The translations under genes and the position numbers were made by a program. Below, piece by piece: positions 48,601-61,832 of a stretch of DNA of 64,000 nt; within the stretch, counting starts at the first letter, position 1, and every line of letters starts with the position of its first letter. Under the pieces are notes generated by a model, which saw only the letters and a program-made list of their open reading frames with translations, made no database searches and was not told where the DNA came from. Source of the stretch: Lasiosphaeria ovina (Eukaryota > Ascomycota > Sordariomycetes > Sordariales > Lasiosphaeriaceae); assembly GCA_033439765.1 (NCBI GenBank), contig JAULSN010000015.1, forward strand, positions 124,001 through 188,000, written 5' to 3'.

Positions 48601-50601
48601 AGGCCTTGTTTTGCAGGAGAGCCTTGGACAGCCTTGAGTTGTCGACCGTGAGCTTCGAAATGACGTCCTCGGCAGCAGCCTCAACCTTCTTCACGTCCTC
48701 AGCGGCTGACACCCACTTGGCCAGCGATCGCTTTGGGACTTCGGTAAGGAACCGACCCGACCCAGCTGCCTCCTTAACCTCGGCAACGAATCTCTGCCTG
48801 CGCTCTTTCTTTGCAAGGAGGGCGCCGAAACCGTAGTCAGGGCTTGCAGAAATGGTGTTTGAGATGCCCGCATTGTCCGAGTCGAGAGAGTTGGCGATAA
48901 AGGCCCGATCGCCAAATAGTTGGTTGAGGATCTTTGTGTATGCAGTCTCGAGCTTTGGCTTTTCCAACTTGTACTCGGAAATGGGCTGCGGACGGTCCCG
49001 TTCTCCCACCTCCAGGTTCTGAATGGGCTTCTCGGAAGTCAAGTTCTGAAAGATGCCACGCAGAGCCTGGTTCACGGTCTCGTTGGAGATGTAACCCAGC
49101 TGATGTCCAACAATAGTCTCAACACCACCCACGCTGCTCTTTACCGAAGTCAACACGTCCAACAGCAGCGGGCCCCATTTTGTTGTCTTTCTAGAAACCT
49201 GCTCGAGGACTGCAATCTTCTTCACTGATCTCGGGATTGCGCCGATAATTTTCGCCCCCAGCCAGGGACGGTAAAGTCTGGCAGTGATGACGCCGGCATT
49301 TGCGAAAATGTCACCAGCCTGGGCCTGGCCAATCGCCCGCGAGAACAAGGCCGCGTCAGACCCGAAAATGAAGATGCAGTTCTCGGCGTTTCTTGGGCCC
49401 TTCCATTCGAAAGCACTGTATTGTCTGCCTACGCTCTGGCTGAGCTGGGACCATATCGAAGTCAAGTAGTTGAAAATGTCCTCAGACGTGACGACCGGCG
49501 CGGCTGCCTCAATGGTAGTGGCAGTGGAAACGCTGGGGGGCGAGCTTGTGACGCTCTGCTGGCTGGACTTGGAGGATGCATGGGATGTCGCGGTGGGTGT
49601 CTCAGCGTCGCCCTCGCTGGGCTGAACCTTGGCCTGCGTGCTCCCGCCTGCCAGGGGCTCTGGTTGCTCCGAAACCAGCGCGACACGCCCGTCGTCGGCA
49701 TAAATGACGGAACCCGATATCGGTGCGGACTGGAACCGGCGCACGTTATCCAGGTTTAGGATGTCACGAACAACCGCAGTGTCCTCAGGGCTAATTGACT
49801 CCCCCTTCGTCTTAGAGCTCGGATCAAAGAAGTGTATGACTCCCTTGCCAGAACGGATGGCCAGAGCATGGGCTGTCAGAGCCATGTCCTGGGCCTCCTG
49901 GAGAGACCCAGACTGCAGAAAAGTCCATCCCGAATTCCGTATAGAAGTGATTGCTGAATAGTCTGGGAAGCTCTTGGGCTCCAGCGCGACATGGAGAACT
50001 ACGGGCAAGCTGGCGAGCTTGTAAAGATGCGCAATAGAAGGCAGCAATACCGCCGAGGTTGTCGTTACCGACACGAAACGGCCGGAGCGAATAGGGGCAA
50101 ACACAGAAAGTAGAGGATCGGCATTGTATCTGACAGATTGGATGTCGGGAACGGCATCGCTGCTCTTGGCTACCAAGCTCTCGACCTTCTGGGCGGCCAA
50201 ATTCTTCAGCGTAGTCGAAAAGCCGGAATCGGAAGCCAACGACGGCTGCACCGACACGATCACGTCACTGGAGAGGTATGCGATTCTCGCGACTACAATA
50301 ATGCCAATTGAACGTCAGTTACCTAGACGGGGCAATTGAGAGGCTGAGGCAGGCGGTTCTGGTGACGCCCGAAAAGCAAAGAAGGAAACTCAATTCGCGA
50401 ATTCGCAAACTGCAAACGGGCGAAGCTTGCCATTGGAGGGAAATAGCAATGGTGGGATACCAGCCAAACATGGATTCGCCTGGGGTGTGACTGTGCCTGC
50501 AACTGGGGACTGCGGGGGGGGGGGAAGGGTAGAGGTGGGAATGGAAGTCACTCACCGGCCTCTTCAGGCGTGCGGACCGCGACACTCGATTCTCCTGCCA
50601 T
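45687..50601 (-). CDS. MET5: sulfite reductase (NADPH) beta subunit, hemoprotein
   Basis: Three exons, 50601-50556, 50292-45776 and 45716-45687, close to 1530 residues. The first codes MAGESSVAVRTPEEA. The last, 10 codons with its stop, codes an acidic tail VAEEESDEE. The N-terminal ~700 residues resemble pyruvate:ferredoxin oxidoreductase subunits. A flavodoxin-like domain follows (LTILFGSDNGNAQSLAKRL, IITSTAGQGEFPQ), then the sulfite reductase halves with SSSACVAFPTCGLAMAESER and MRMTGCPNGCARPW, whose cysteines hold the 4Fe-4S cluster bridged to siroheme. With the flavoprotein alpha subunit (Met10) it reduces sulfite to sulfide by six electrons from NADPH for Cys/Met synthesis. Length matches fungal Met5 proteins. 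GTG at 50263 is not a start; the exon upstream restores the N-terminus. Confidence 0.96.
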
Positions 50602-51668
50602 TGCTGAGCTTGTAGGAGAAGAACTGGAATGTCAGAGGGAAAAGCGACACCTCAAAGGAAAAATTATCCACGTCTCGAGAGCTAAATGCACTTAGGCATG
50701 CATCGAACGGCCCGGCCACGGAGGCGATAGTGTCGAACTAGACTTTAGGTACCCCCGAGTACCCTCAACGCGGGCCCCGCAGAGCCATCAATTTTCTCTT
50801 GGTCTGGGGACTTGAACCGATTGCGTGATCGACCTCATGCCCCGCCCCAGCAACCCACGGCGAATTGCGGGTGTGGGATTTTTAATGTCTTTATGTCATC
50901 CATCCCTTTTCCCGGTAATTGGAGAAACGGCAACCTGGGCTCTTGGGATGGCAGTTCTTTCAAGAATTGAAGTCTACTTCGTATATATGGAATGTGATTT
51001 TAGTTGTCGGGATTCTCTAGACTACGGATACCTTACCTAGAGACAGAGACCTTCACGAAGTAAGTTCTCCGTGTCCCCAGGCGAATATGTAACCTAGGTA
51101 GGCAAGGTAATCATCAATGGAGAGCCAGTATGGAAATTCCGAATCTATTCCGAACAGCGAACCAATACTAGGGAACTAATATTTCTTCAACTTATTACCC
51201 CACGCCAGTCCAAGCCCTGTGATCAGGTGCTCTGCGCAACAGACAACATGTAATGCTTTATCCAGCGTTTTTTGTACATAATATCAATGCCAAGCAAGTA
51301 CATACATACATGTAGACCGCGCAAGTTCGCTCACCGTAATGAAAATACCTAGACAACACCGAGAAATCCGACTCCGGTGCCCCCATTCTATTCCAGGAAC
51401 GCGGCCCTCTTAGGACGCAACATCTCCGGACAAAAGAAAGAAGCAGAAGCGCCGTTAATGATGAGCCCATTCACCTGGTATCCCGCCTGCCGTGCTAACC
51501 GTTGAAAATGCCGAGTGCCGCCGAGTGCCGCCTTTTGCGACGATACGCGCTGCGCTGCGCTATACAATACAGCCGCAAGTCCCGTGGAGATGTTCGTTTT
51601 CTCGTGCAAATGCCGTTGTATGTGGTTGCGGTCGCCGCTCCATTGGGGTTTTGCGAGGTCGATGATTA
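50602..51668. other. intergenic, 1.07 kb
   Basis: Promoter side of MET5 and 3' side of KEI1. A G-rich run is inside the first MET5 intron rather than here. No gene is found; frames at 50825-51040 and 51388-51705 lack domains. Confidence 0.5.
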
Positions 51669-52582
51669 TTAAACCCTGAACCTGGTGCTGACTTGTTGCG
51701 CCCATTCTTCATCCTCTTTTGACCCGCCTAACCAATACCCTCTCCCTATTGAAACCAGCACTCTCCCCAGCCTGCCCTTCCACCCGTCGCCGAGAGCAGA
51801 GCCAACGGCAAATATGTCGAGCGGTGTCCCCTTAACCACACCCTCCTCTGTCTGGCTCGCGTTCTCGTCGGCGAAGCGGCGGAGGACCATGCGCGCAAAG
51901 GTCATGATCACCAGCGCGAAGTAGACCCTGACCAGCGTAAACGCCACAACGAGCGACATGCTGACGACCGTCTCCTGCACACCCACACCCGCATTGGCCT
52001 GTGCGGCCTGGCCGTCGTCATGCTGCACTTCCCCATTGCTTGGCGATGCCTTGGCATTCGTGTCTTCGGCGCCGGCCGGTCCTTTCGGATCGTGGAGTGC
52101 GGCGTTGTACCAGCTTGTCGCAAAGGCGGCCGTGAAGGAGACATTCGCAATCGTGTCAATGACATAGAGCCATGCAAGTGCAAGGTTTTGCAGCGGGCTC
52201 TGCTTGCGGATGTGTGGGATGAGGTAGCCGAGCGCAGCAACGACGAGCAACGACAGCACGTAGAGCGACACCTGCAGGGCCGAGAGCGAGTATCCAGTGA
52301 AGAGGGTGAGTATCCCGTAGATGCCAGTCGCCCGGTTGAAGAGCAGCGCTAGCGATATAACTTCGCTGCCGGTCTGTACGGAGAAGAGGCCGAGAAACGT
52401 CTAGACAGGCACACGGCAGTCAGCAGCGGATCGATGATGACTAGCAGCGACGATGCGGGCCTGGGGCTGCGCGGGAGGCGGTCGAGAGCCAGCGCGGGGC
52501 TGCGAACCCCCTGTAGTGTAGGGATTGGACCAACCTTCGGGCGAGGGAGCTGTAGCCGACACCCCCGGGACGACGACGACAT
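51669..52582 (-). CDS. KEI1: inositolphosphorylceramide synthase subunit Kei1
   Basis: Exons 52582-52535 and 52400-51669, with a 134-bp intron (gttggt...gtctag), give 259 residues. After MSSSSRGCRLQLPRPK the sequence T-F-L-G-L-F-S-V-Q-T-G-S-E-V-I-S-L begins the Kei1 fold, with four membrane segments: ISLALLFNRATGIYGILTLF, LQVSLYVLSLLVVAALGYLIP, LALAWLYVIDTIANVSFTAAFA and VVSMSLVVAFTLVRVYFALVIMTFA. A soluble tail with GYWLGG...EEWAQQVS ends the protein. Kei1 is the essential Golgi partner of IPC synthase Aur1, which transfers phosphoinositol to ceramide. The luminal loop between segments 3 and 4 is Asp/Ala-rich and variable. Confidence 0.9.
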
Positions 52583-54761
52583 TTTGAACAGTTTGAGGGC
52601 TTCCTGTCACCTTATCATGCTCCAGGTTCGACCAGACAGTGATTTTCAAGACCAAGTTTGGAATTGCTTGCCAGACTTGAGCAAAACCGCCGAGGGCTCG
52701 CATTTTCCCGCCAGGATGTGGAGCACAAGGCCAGGTGCGACACCAACCGCCTAGGCATTCCCTGGTAAAGACCGGATGAGTCGGCATCTATGGACCGCGT
52801 ACGTCAACAGCCAAAGCAGGCATGTGGGCGGCTGTGCGCGGGGCCATAAATGTGGAATTTAGGGACGGAGAATCCATGTCTTGCTCGGATTTAGAACCCC
52901 TTTCCTTTCTCCTCTTCCGAGATACCGCTTGACGACCAACAAGTCGCGTTTGATGGTCATGTTTACTAGGCCGTTTCTCACAAAAGTGCTGCGGCGTCTT
53001 CCAAAAAGCATGTAATTGAAACGTCCGGATCCCGGATTACGGCCTTTTGGCCGCCGCATTTTCACCCCGCAGCACCACATAAGCACCTTATTTGCCTGGG
53101 CCTATTCACGGCCGAAACGTCTTGGCCGTGTTGAAACATGAGGCTCACAAGGCCGACGGATATTCATATAAAGCCCATCGGCGGTGTGGTATAATTGTTG
53201 AGCAAGAGCATGCTGGGGATGCTTTCCATGGTTGTGTTACACCGAGTTTGAGCGCTGCGCGTATTCGATCGAGACATTTGCGCCAGTGAACGTAGTTTCC
53301 TTCCCTCTTGCACCACCCCGCCGCGGCCTCCGCTAGATCCGCCGTGCCGATTGGCTGACGATCACTAACACGCCAGAGGACAGCCGTGTGGTGCGACCTG
53401 GCGTGAGTAAGTGACCGTATCGGACAACCACCATGTCGAAACACAACTGGGCTCTGCATTTTTTTCTTCCACAGCATGTTTCGAAACGCTGAATGGGGCT
53501 GAAGATTATGAATACAGAGTAGTGAGCATCTTGGGACATTGCTAGTAATTCCCAAAACCTACGGTAGGTACTAGTTCTGTGCTGAGAGGTTAAACATTTT
53601 CTAACATATTTCAAGGTCACTCTCGGCCTCGACTACTGTAATACGCAGACTTTCCGTATTGCTGCATACGAATCCCCGACCATCAACAGCCCAACAAGCA
53701 GCGAAATATGCTACAACAATCATTCTCGCCTGATGCGGCAACTTCCCATGCTTGTATCATTTGCAAAAAGGGGGTTCGTAAGATATAACTAATTCACCGA
53801 AGACTGGAAATCCGCCTTGACGATGGACACGCGAGGTGAATGGCCAAGATATCGGAAATATGCCGACAGCTATGATGCAAAGGGAAGTTTAGGGTCAGTA
53901 ACCTCACGGCAACAGATTTGGACACAACAAAGCGGGCAGTAATGGATGGTGAACTTTGGATATCTTCCATGGCCCTGTTCCTGAAATATTCCAGCCCATA
54001 TTCATGGCTTCGGGCCACTTACTAACTTAAAGGCATAGACCTGTATGTAACATGGTGGAAAGCACAGCCGTGGCCGTTTTTAATATCCAGATTCCTGCTA
54101 ACTGTAATCCTGCTCGTAGAAGACCCTTAGCCGTGTATCACTGACCTTATATACGTCGAGGAATTCTATGGCCAATCCCTATGTTATTTTCTTTTGAGAA
54201 ATTGAAAAGAAACTAGCAATGATGAGATCGTGACTAGGTACATGGCCAGACAAGTTGCTGGGTTCTAATAGGGCCATTCTCCACAGCCCACAGCTTCCAC
54301 ATCAAACACGAGTGGTGTAGCCGACACGGCTTATAGTCATGTTCACGTCAACACCGAGCCGGTATGGTTATCTGAATGATAAAACGTGCACAGCCAGGGG
54401 TCTTGGAACGGCAAGAAGCATAGCTACCCCGTCACAAATAATGGACAAAAGTTTTAATCAACGACGCCTCGTTTATTTGCTCGAGGTAGTGCGATATTCG
54501 AGCTCAAATTCCTAAGATGATGCTCATAAAGCAAGACCAAATGGGTTTACTCGACAAAGTCTGTAGGAAGGAATGTTGGACCTAACATGCCTTCGCCCTT
54601 ACTTATTGACAGTCCAAACGTCCCTATTGATATGTACAATGGGGTAAGAAACTCTGGCAGACTTGAAAGAGTGCTCCATCCCCGTATGACTCATGGTCCA
54701 ACGCATCGCGTGTCATCTGTCATTGTTCAACCATAACGCCATCATTCTTGTGTTTGTTCAC
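52583..54761. other. intergenic, 2.2 kb
   Basis: Upstream region of KEI1 and 3' flank of the small membrane-protein gene. No coding sequence, tRNA or repeat is recognised; reading frames are short and unsupported. Confidence 0.5.
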
Positions 54762-55085
54762 TTAGGTACGCTTGATTCCCAAGATGTCGAAGTTCTTCTT
54801 GATCCGGCTGTCGGCTCTCTTGGCGACGTTCTCAAGGGGTAACTTTCGGTCGACCCTCTGAACAGTTCTGGCCACGGGCGGCGTGACTTTCTGGATGCTT
54901 CGCTCGACTGGCGACTTGAAGAATGTGATGTTGCGTTCCCATCGAGGAGCCCACTTGACAGTCTGGCGTGCGATACGCTCCTCAGCGCCAGGGACCATCA
55001 TGTAAAACGGGGCAAAAGCACCGACGCCTGCTGCGCCAAAGCAGAAAACTTCCGTCTTAGTAGCGGCGGGTATGCGGATAGGCAT
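54762..55085 (-). CDS. small conserved-looking single-pass protein, unknown function
   Basis: Single-exon frame of 107 residues from the ATG at 55085. MPIRIPAATKTEVFCFGAAGVGAFAPFYMMVPGAEERI contains one hydrophobic segment (residues 13-30). A basic, amphipathic remainder follows (TVKWAPRWERNITFF, VARTVQRVDRKLPLE) and ends FDILGIKRT. Composition and regular heptad-like spacing look like a real protein, perhaps of the mitochondrial inner membrane or ER, but I do not know the family's function. The upstream in-frame extension (35 residues, Thr/Ser/Pro-rich) lacks an ATG and reads like leader DNA. Confidence 0.65.
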   Translation of the reverse strand: MPIRIPAATKTEVFCFGAAGVGAFAPFYMMVPGAEERIARQTVKWAPRWERNITFFKSPVERSIQKVTPPVARTVQRVDRKLPLENVAKRADSRIKKNFDILGIKRT

Positions 55086-56946
55086 GATGGTTATTTTGGG
55101 GGATCGATTGGGAGACGGGTGGGTGATGAAGGTGATTGTTATGCGGCTTGTTGTTGATGCTGGAATCCTAGAGTCAGCAACCCAAGACATGATCCTAGAC
55201 GTCTAAATCGACTTGCACAACGAGAAAGAGATACATGTTGGTAGGGCCATGAACATGAAGATAGCACGATGATATGCAAACTATATCTACAGGCCTGGTG
55301 CTGGAAACGGAGATAAAAATAAAAGAACAAAGGGAGGAAAGGGGAAAGGAGCCGCCGTGGAGAGGATGGATCATACCTCCGTTCGAGAGAATGCCTTTCT
55401 CTACAAGTCTTAATGCAGCGCAGAATGACGAAATTGAACTATGCGAGAAAATGCGTTTCTAGTAACCGTTCTTGCCGTGTAATATGCCGTTGAACAAAAA
55501 GTAGAGTTGTAGGATGTTAGCGTAAGACAAAGGACGAGGGTGCTGGGAGAGGAACGCGATGAATGCAAGAACGGGAAGGTACCCCTTTATGGGAGGGCAG
55601 TCGCCAACTATCCACTGGAGCAACCACGGCCACGAGACCACTATCCTCTCCAAGAGAAGGGCAAGACACCAACCGGGTGTGCCTGGTGGAAAGCGGGGTA
55701 AGTTGTCACAGTAAGAAACAAGCACCAATCACGCTGCATTGATGAACGTCAGTCTGGGCTCATCGACTCACTTGTCGTCCGTCAGCCATTTGGCACAGAC
55801 AAACTTGGAGAAGCCAAGGACCCAAACGCGAAGGCAACGCAGACCGCTCTGGGATTTAAATCAACTGTTCACGAAGCGATTCTAATGCCTGCAGAATTTA
55901 AGGACATGTTGTTGAAGTTCCCTGACCTCGCAAAGTCGTACGCTGTTTGCTCGATGAGCGGATTCGGAATGGGCTAAACCCCAGGAACGATGGACAGGGG
56001 CTCGAAGACCCTCACCACTCCACCTTCCCCAGATTCCGCCCCCCGCGTTATCCACAGCGGTCTTGGCCCAGTGGAGACCGCCGTCGCAAGCGCCCCGTTC
56101 AACCTTCCCAGCTCGCAACTGGAGACGCAATTGAACAGACAATTCGACGTTTAGCGCTCGATTGGGCTGGAAGTCGGAAGCTTATGGTGGATCGAAGAAA
56201 GAGCCTCATATCCCCTGGAGAAGCCCAAGATCAAGGTACGTTTCCGAGTTGGGTTCAGGGCCCAAGGTGCCATTGCATACTATGACATGGATACCTAACC
56301 TTGCCAACATTTGGGGGGGGCCTGGGAACAACAGCCCGCAAGAGGCTTGCGCAGGTGGTGTGGCCAACACGATTGCATAATTATTCTCTCTATTCTCCAT
56401 TTCCGAGCCCCATTCAGAAAGGCCACGCTCCATTTCTATTTGTGTGAGTCTGAAGGATGCGCAAGCTCTAGCAAATTTTGTGGGATCTCTGTCTCTAGTA
56501 TGGAATAATGAAATCTATGACATCCTGAATGATCACATGCCAGGAGGACCAAGCCAGGGCACCCGCATTGATGGTGGCGTGTGCGGTTCTTTGGAGGTAT
56601 ATGGGACGCGATCCTGCCAAAAGGGTTTACTCGGCTCACTCTGATTAAGAAAATTAAGGAGTCTCAAATTTCCATGTTTTTGTTAACATTCTCAATCTCA
56701 ATCACACCCGATTTGAGGCTGCCTTTTGGGGAAGAGAGGGAGCAATAAGCTGCGGTCTCCACCACAACCCGAACCCTGATATGGCCTGTAACTTACTGCG
56801 CTAAGATAACGCCCCTCTATCGGTACCCCACTCTTTTTTTCAACTCGGCGGTCAATTTTTTTTCTTGGGAATCGTGATATCGTTATCAATAGATCCTCGA
56901 CAGCAAGCCCACCAACACCACCGGGCTACCACAATCGACTTCAAAG
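55086..56946. other. divergent intergenic region, 1.9 kb
   Basis: Lies between the starts of the small membrane-protein gene (-) and RLP24 (+). A 112-codon plus frame at 55947-56285 and the minus frame opposite it have no recognisable domain. No RNA gene is seen. Confidence 0.45.
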
Positions 56947-57683
56947 ATGCGTATCGAGTCTTGCTTCTTTTGTGGGAGGCCTGCGTGGCCCAGCAAAGGA
57001 ATCACATTTATGCGAAATGACGGTTTGTCCATCCAATCCCAAAACCGAATAGAATCACAAAACAGTTTTGCTAACCCTTGGACTATCTACCACTAGGAAA
57101 ATCATTCCGGTTCTGCCGCTCCAAATGCCATAAGAACTTCAAGATGAAGAGAAATCCGCGGAAGCTCAAGTGGACCAAGGCACACCGCCGGAACGCGGGC
57201 AAGGAGATGGTGGTGGACAGCACGCTACAGTTCGCCGCCCGGCGCAACGTGCCGGTGCGGTACAACCGCGAGTTGGTGGCCAAGACGCTCAAGGCAATGG
57301 AGCGCATCAGCGAAGTGCGCACACGGCGCGAGCGCATCTTCTACAAGAAGCGCATGGCCGGCAAACGCGCCCGCGAGGTGGCTTCCGCCCGGAAGCTCGT
57401 TGCCGACAACGAGCACCTGCTGCCCCGCCTGCGCGGCAGCGAGAAGCGGCGCCTGGCCGAGCTCGCTGCCGAGCAAGGTCTCGACGTCGGGGAGCTGGAG
57501 CGCGAAGGTCTGGCAGCGGTTCGTGCGAGCAAGAAGAGCAAACCATTTGGCGCCGAGGTGCGCAGACTCAGGGTACGGACCGACGGCGGTGTTGAGGAGA
57601 TCGCCGATCGGACAGACGGCGGCGTCCACGACGAGGACGACAATGATGACGATGACAACGACGACGAGATGGATACCGATTGA
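56947..57683 (+). CDS. RLP24: 60S ribosome biogenesis factor Rlp24
   Basis: Exons 56947-57022 and 57097-57683 with a 74-bp intron (gtttgt...gctaaccc...actag) give 220 residues. The L24e-type zinc finger is complete: C6-x2-C9 in [12 protein letters not shown] and C32-x3-C36 in [13 protein letters not shown]. It is followed by the family block [22 protein letters not shown], a basic coiled region and an acidic Asp-rich tail ([15 protein letters not shown]). Rlp24 occupies the site of ribosomal protein eL24 on pre-60S particles and recruits the AAA ATPase Drg1/Afg2 that removes it in the cytoplasm. Length and motifs are normal. Confidence 0.96.
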
Positions 57684-58795
57684 GGAATATCTCGCACCTT
57701 CTGATCCGAGGAGACATTGTCCTTGTCCTGGCCCCTTTTTTGCTGGTCCTATTACAGAAGCCCTGATCCGGGCTTCCGATACTTCAGAGCCGGCGTGCGG
57801 GCCTAGTCAAGGGGACAATATACGGTGGGCACGGGATTGTTTCCTCACCTGTAGCGGGGCATTGCCGATGTATATCTGGTCTGTCTGTCGAGCGGTCTCC
57901 GGTCGTGGAAGACGGCGTGTCCGTATGGAGTTGCAAAGACTGTTGGGTTGGGTCTCTTATCCTGCGAGGGCATCTTGCAAAGTATCGTGGCTTACGGTAC
58001 TGGCGAAATCGGCGTTACATAGAGAGGGAGCACCCAAAACAATACGACATCTTTGCTGGCTTTGTGCATAATCTACAATTATCATTGCTACATAATTATT
58101 TTTGGGCAGATAGGCCACATCCAATCGACGTCTTTCTCATGAAACCAAAAGACGATTGTGGCCACCCAATGCATTCTATTGTGGCCTTTTTGGACAACCT
58201 ATAGATGTCAATCGGTTGCCTTAATTATAGCAAGTTGGTCAGGTATTCACGCATGCACATAGTACAATACATACGCACAATAAACATTCAGACTGAAGCG
58301 CCAGGGGTGGTTAGGATTTGCGAGGGTATCAATATAACCACGGAGTATGGGCAAGGATGGGGAGCACATGGTCCTCGCTTGTGACAGCGGTATTGGAGAG
58401 GAAACCGAGTAAACACTGTTAGTAGTTTTCGCGCGTGCCTACCTCGATTTTCCCCTGACGTGAAAGATGACGGGAGCACCATGACAGAAAACTTACCAGG
58501 TTGCCCACCGATATCTATGCACATTTGATAGTAACAAAGTACAGATATGTAGGCGGGTCGGTCGAGTGCTTTGGGGTATACAGTACATATTATTATTGTT
58601 CCGATTAATATAGCGCTAATGCGAGAGAACCACCTCACGCTATGCTAGATTCCTCTTCCTTTACAGAGAACTTAGACGCACAATTTCAGCCTCAATATGC
58701 CCATGCCCGAGACTCCTCGCCGCAGCCTCCTCCTCGCAGCGCGCCGCCCCCTTGCCTCAAAGCCGCCTCATTGACATCCGTCGTCTCGCCTGCAT
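57684..58795. other. convergent 3' intergenic region, 1.1 kb
   Basis: Lies between the stops of RLP24 (+) and the Rab6/Ypt6 gene (-). It should contain both 3' UTRs. No gene is recognised; frames at 57905-58204 and 58288-58638 are unsupported. Confidence 0.5.
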
Positions 58796-59704
<909 letters not shown>

Positions 59705-60347
59705 GGTAGTCGACTGCGATGGAGTAGTTCGCTGATCGGGGGCTGTCGGTGATCGCGCAAGAGAGTCGTCGGCGATGGCGTGGAGGTGGAAAGTGGAGAG
59801 CCTGGGGACTGCACGCGTGAATGCCGGAGAGCGGGCGTGTCAAGAGTTGATCGGTAAGAGCGGTTTCGAGAGAAAGAGCCAAACGCTCAAAAAGTAGAGT
59901 ACAGATAGTTAATTTTGCGTTTCTTTGTGATAAAAAAAAGGCCGTCGGCTTAGGCGTTCCAAATCTGCTTGACCTCGGTTTCGGTTTCTGCAAAAGGGGA
60001 AATGGCGGGCTGTTTTTCGCGCCTTGTCGCACTGATCAGTGCAATGTCGAGCGTCTTGGCGGCCGTCATGGCTCTCAGTGGACAGCGGACGAAGCACGCC
60101 CCGTAAACTGCTGGAGGACGGACAGGGAACTGGAACGATCACAAGTCGTGCACGGCCCTCACGGGAGCCAGTCGCCAATCGGGTGCCAATCGTTTGGATA
60201 TGTGGGCCAAAAGCTCCTTATCTTATCGCATTGACTCCGCTGAAATTTTATCGAATCCCCCACCGAAGTTGTACTAAGAAGACACTGGAGAAACGGCACG
60301 ACGAAGGCCAACTCTTCGCATATCACGCCCTTTGATTATTCGCTATA
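59705..60347. other. intergenic, 643 bp
   Basis: Upstream region of YPT6 bordering the NOP53-like pseudogene. Composition shifts to AT-rich, TA-rich sequence from about 60330 onward. No gene is seen. Confidence 0.5.
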
Positions 60348-60980
60348 ATGCCTATTCTTAAGCCCCTCGCGGGTAACCCGAACAGCCCTTAATAATATAA
60401 GTAGCCGTCGAGAAAGGGAAAGAAGGTATAGCGTAAGAATATCGACGTTTCAGATATCGAGAAGGGGCTTAACCAAGTTAACGAATAGATTATCGTTATA
60501 GGGTAAGTCCCTCTCTCCTTATTACCGGTATAATAACGCCTACCTTCGAACTAATTAACTGATATACTCTTTAGTAGAGTTATTACCGAGAAGGAATCGG
60601 AGGATCTTTTTATACTTGATATTATTATATAAGTCGAGCGTATTAAGTAACTGGCCGAAGAGGTTGCGCTGGAGTACTAGGCTATGGAGGTAGAGAAGAT
60701 CGAGATGAGCGACGATAGCGAAGACGGTAACCAGGTCGAGCTGCGGCGTAGGTAGCTCGGGAAACTCAGACTTCCGGAGAAAGATCTAGAACTTGTTCTA
60801 CCCGATAAGCTTCAGGACTCGTTAAGGCTGCTAAAGCCTGAAGGCAACCTTCTGAAGGATAGGTATCGTAGTATGCTGGTCCGGGGAAAGATGGAGGCCC
60901 ATTGGCATAATCCGTTCAAGAAACAGGCCAAGACAAAGATCACGGAGAAATAGACCTATAAGGATTTTGTATTGGGATAA
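60348..60980 (+). pseudogene. mutated, internally deleted duplicate of NOP53 (RIP-like)
   Basis: From an ATG at 60348 one frame reads NSP-stop-stop-YK-stop-PSRKGKKV-stop-RKNIDVSDIEKGLNQVNE-stop-II. An intron with intact gtaagt (60503) and ...ttaactgat...tttag (to 60574) follows, then RVITEKESEDLFILD. After a missing central part come LPEKDLELVLPDKLQDSLRL, LKPEGNLLKDRYRSMLVRGK and FKKQAKTKITEK-stop-TYKDF. These blocks are the N- and C-terminal signatures of the nucleolar 60S assembly factor Nop53. Ten internal stops fall where the family has Gln (CAA/CAG to TAA/TAG) or Trp (TGG to TAG), which fits C-to-T change on both strands as in repeat-induced point mutation. The retained intron means a DNA-level duplicate, not a retrocopy. 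An intact NOP53 is expected elsewhere. Confidence 0.88.
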
Positions 60981-61832
60981 GCAGAAAGTTCAGTTCGTTT
61001 TGCTGAGCATATCTGTCTTACTAATAACGGCATTTCTTTTGGCAGGCTGCCCTGATAGCTCCCTAAGACGACGTCTACCAGTCTCTCTAGTATAGAAGCA
61101 ATATACCGGTGTAAATAAATCACGCCATGGACACTACGTTACACGAAATTTGTTTCTCGTGTGTTCTAGAGCAATGAGAGCGATATCTTGACTAAATAAA
61201 GGAATAGAAGAACGAAAAGAGAAAAAAAAAGGTATTTTGTTATGTGCAAGGGTTATGTTTAATGTGCAAGGATAAGAAAACAATTTCGCCTTTCTATCTC
61301 CCAAACCCCCTTTTGCCAGCCATATCCATTCACTAGGAGTTTGGGTCAAGAAGATACAGACCAAGTTGTGTTTATCAAATTGCAAATTAAGACATGATTG
61401 GGAGGAAAGGGCCGTTTCAACATAACAACCCTAGATAGTTGCCTAAGAAGAGGTGTTAGGCTCCTCACCTAACAAAGGCAAGGCACAGGATAGCACAGTC
61501 GCTGCTTGCAACGGCGCAAACAGTAACCGAGGGTAAACTGAACGGTAAGTGCTTAAGATTATCTCTACCTCCTAGCTTTGCCCACCGTTGATGTCATAGA
61601 CGACACACCTGGCTCGGTAAGCTCTCAAATGAGATGCCACGAGTTAACCACCATATTTCCGTCCTTTCGCCGCAACAACATCCAAGAACACAGCGCCAAT
61701 AGCACGGATATCAAGTCCGCCAAGCCGCAAGCTCTATCGCAGCCGGAAACATTCGTTCCCGTTAATATGAAGAACAGTTGAAATTTCTACGGAAGCATCC
61801 CCGACTCCGTCGCTCGTAAACATGTTGCAATT
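60981..61832. other. intergenic, 852 bp
   Basis: 3' flank of the NOP53-like pseudogene and of the NADH dehydrogenase gene. AT-rich around 61190-61280. No gene is recognised. Confidence 0.5.

Noticed and set aside
55947..56285. 112-codon plus frame upstream of RLP24
   Set aside because: Arg/Pro-rich chance frame with no recognisable motif; a competing frame of similar length exists on the other strand.
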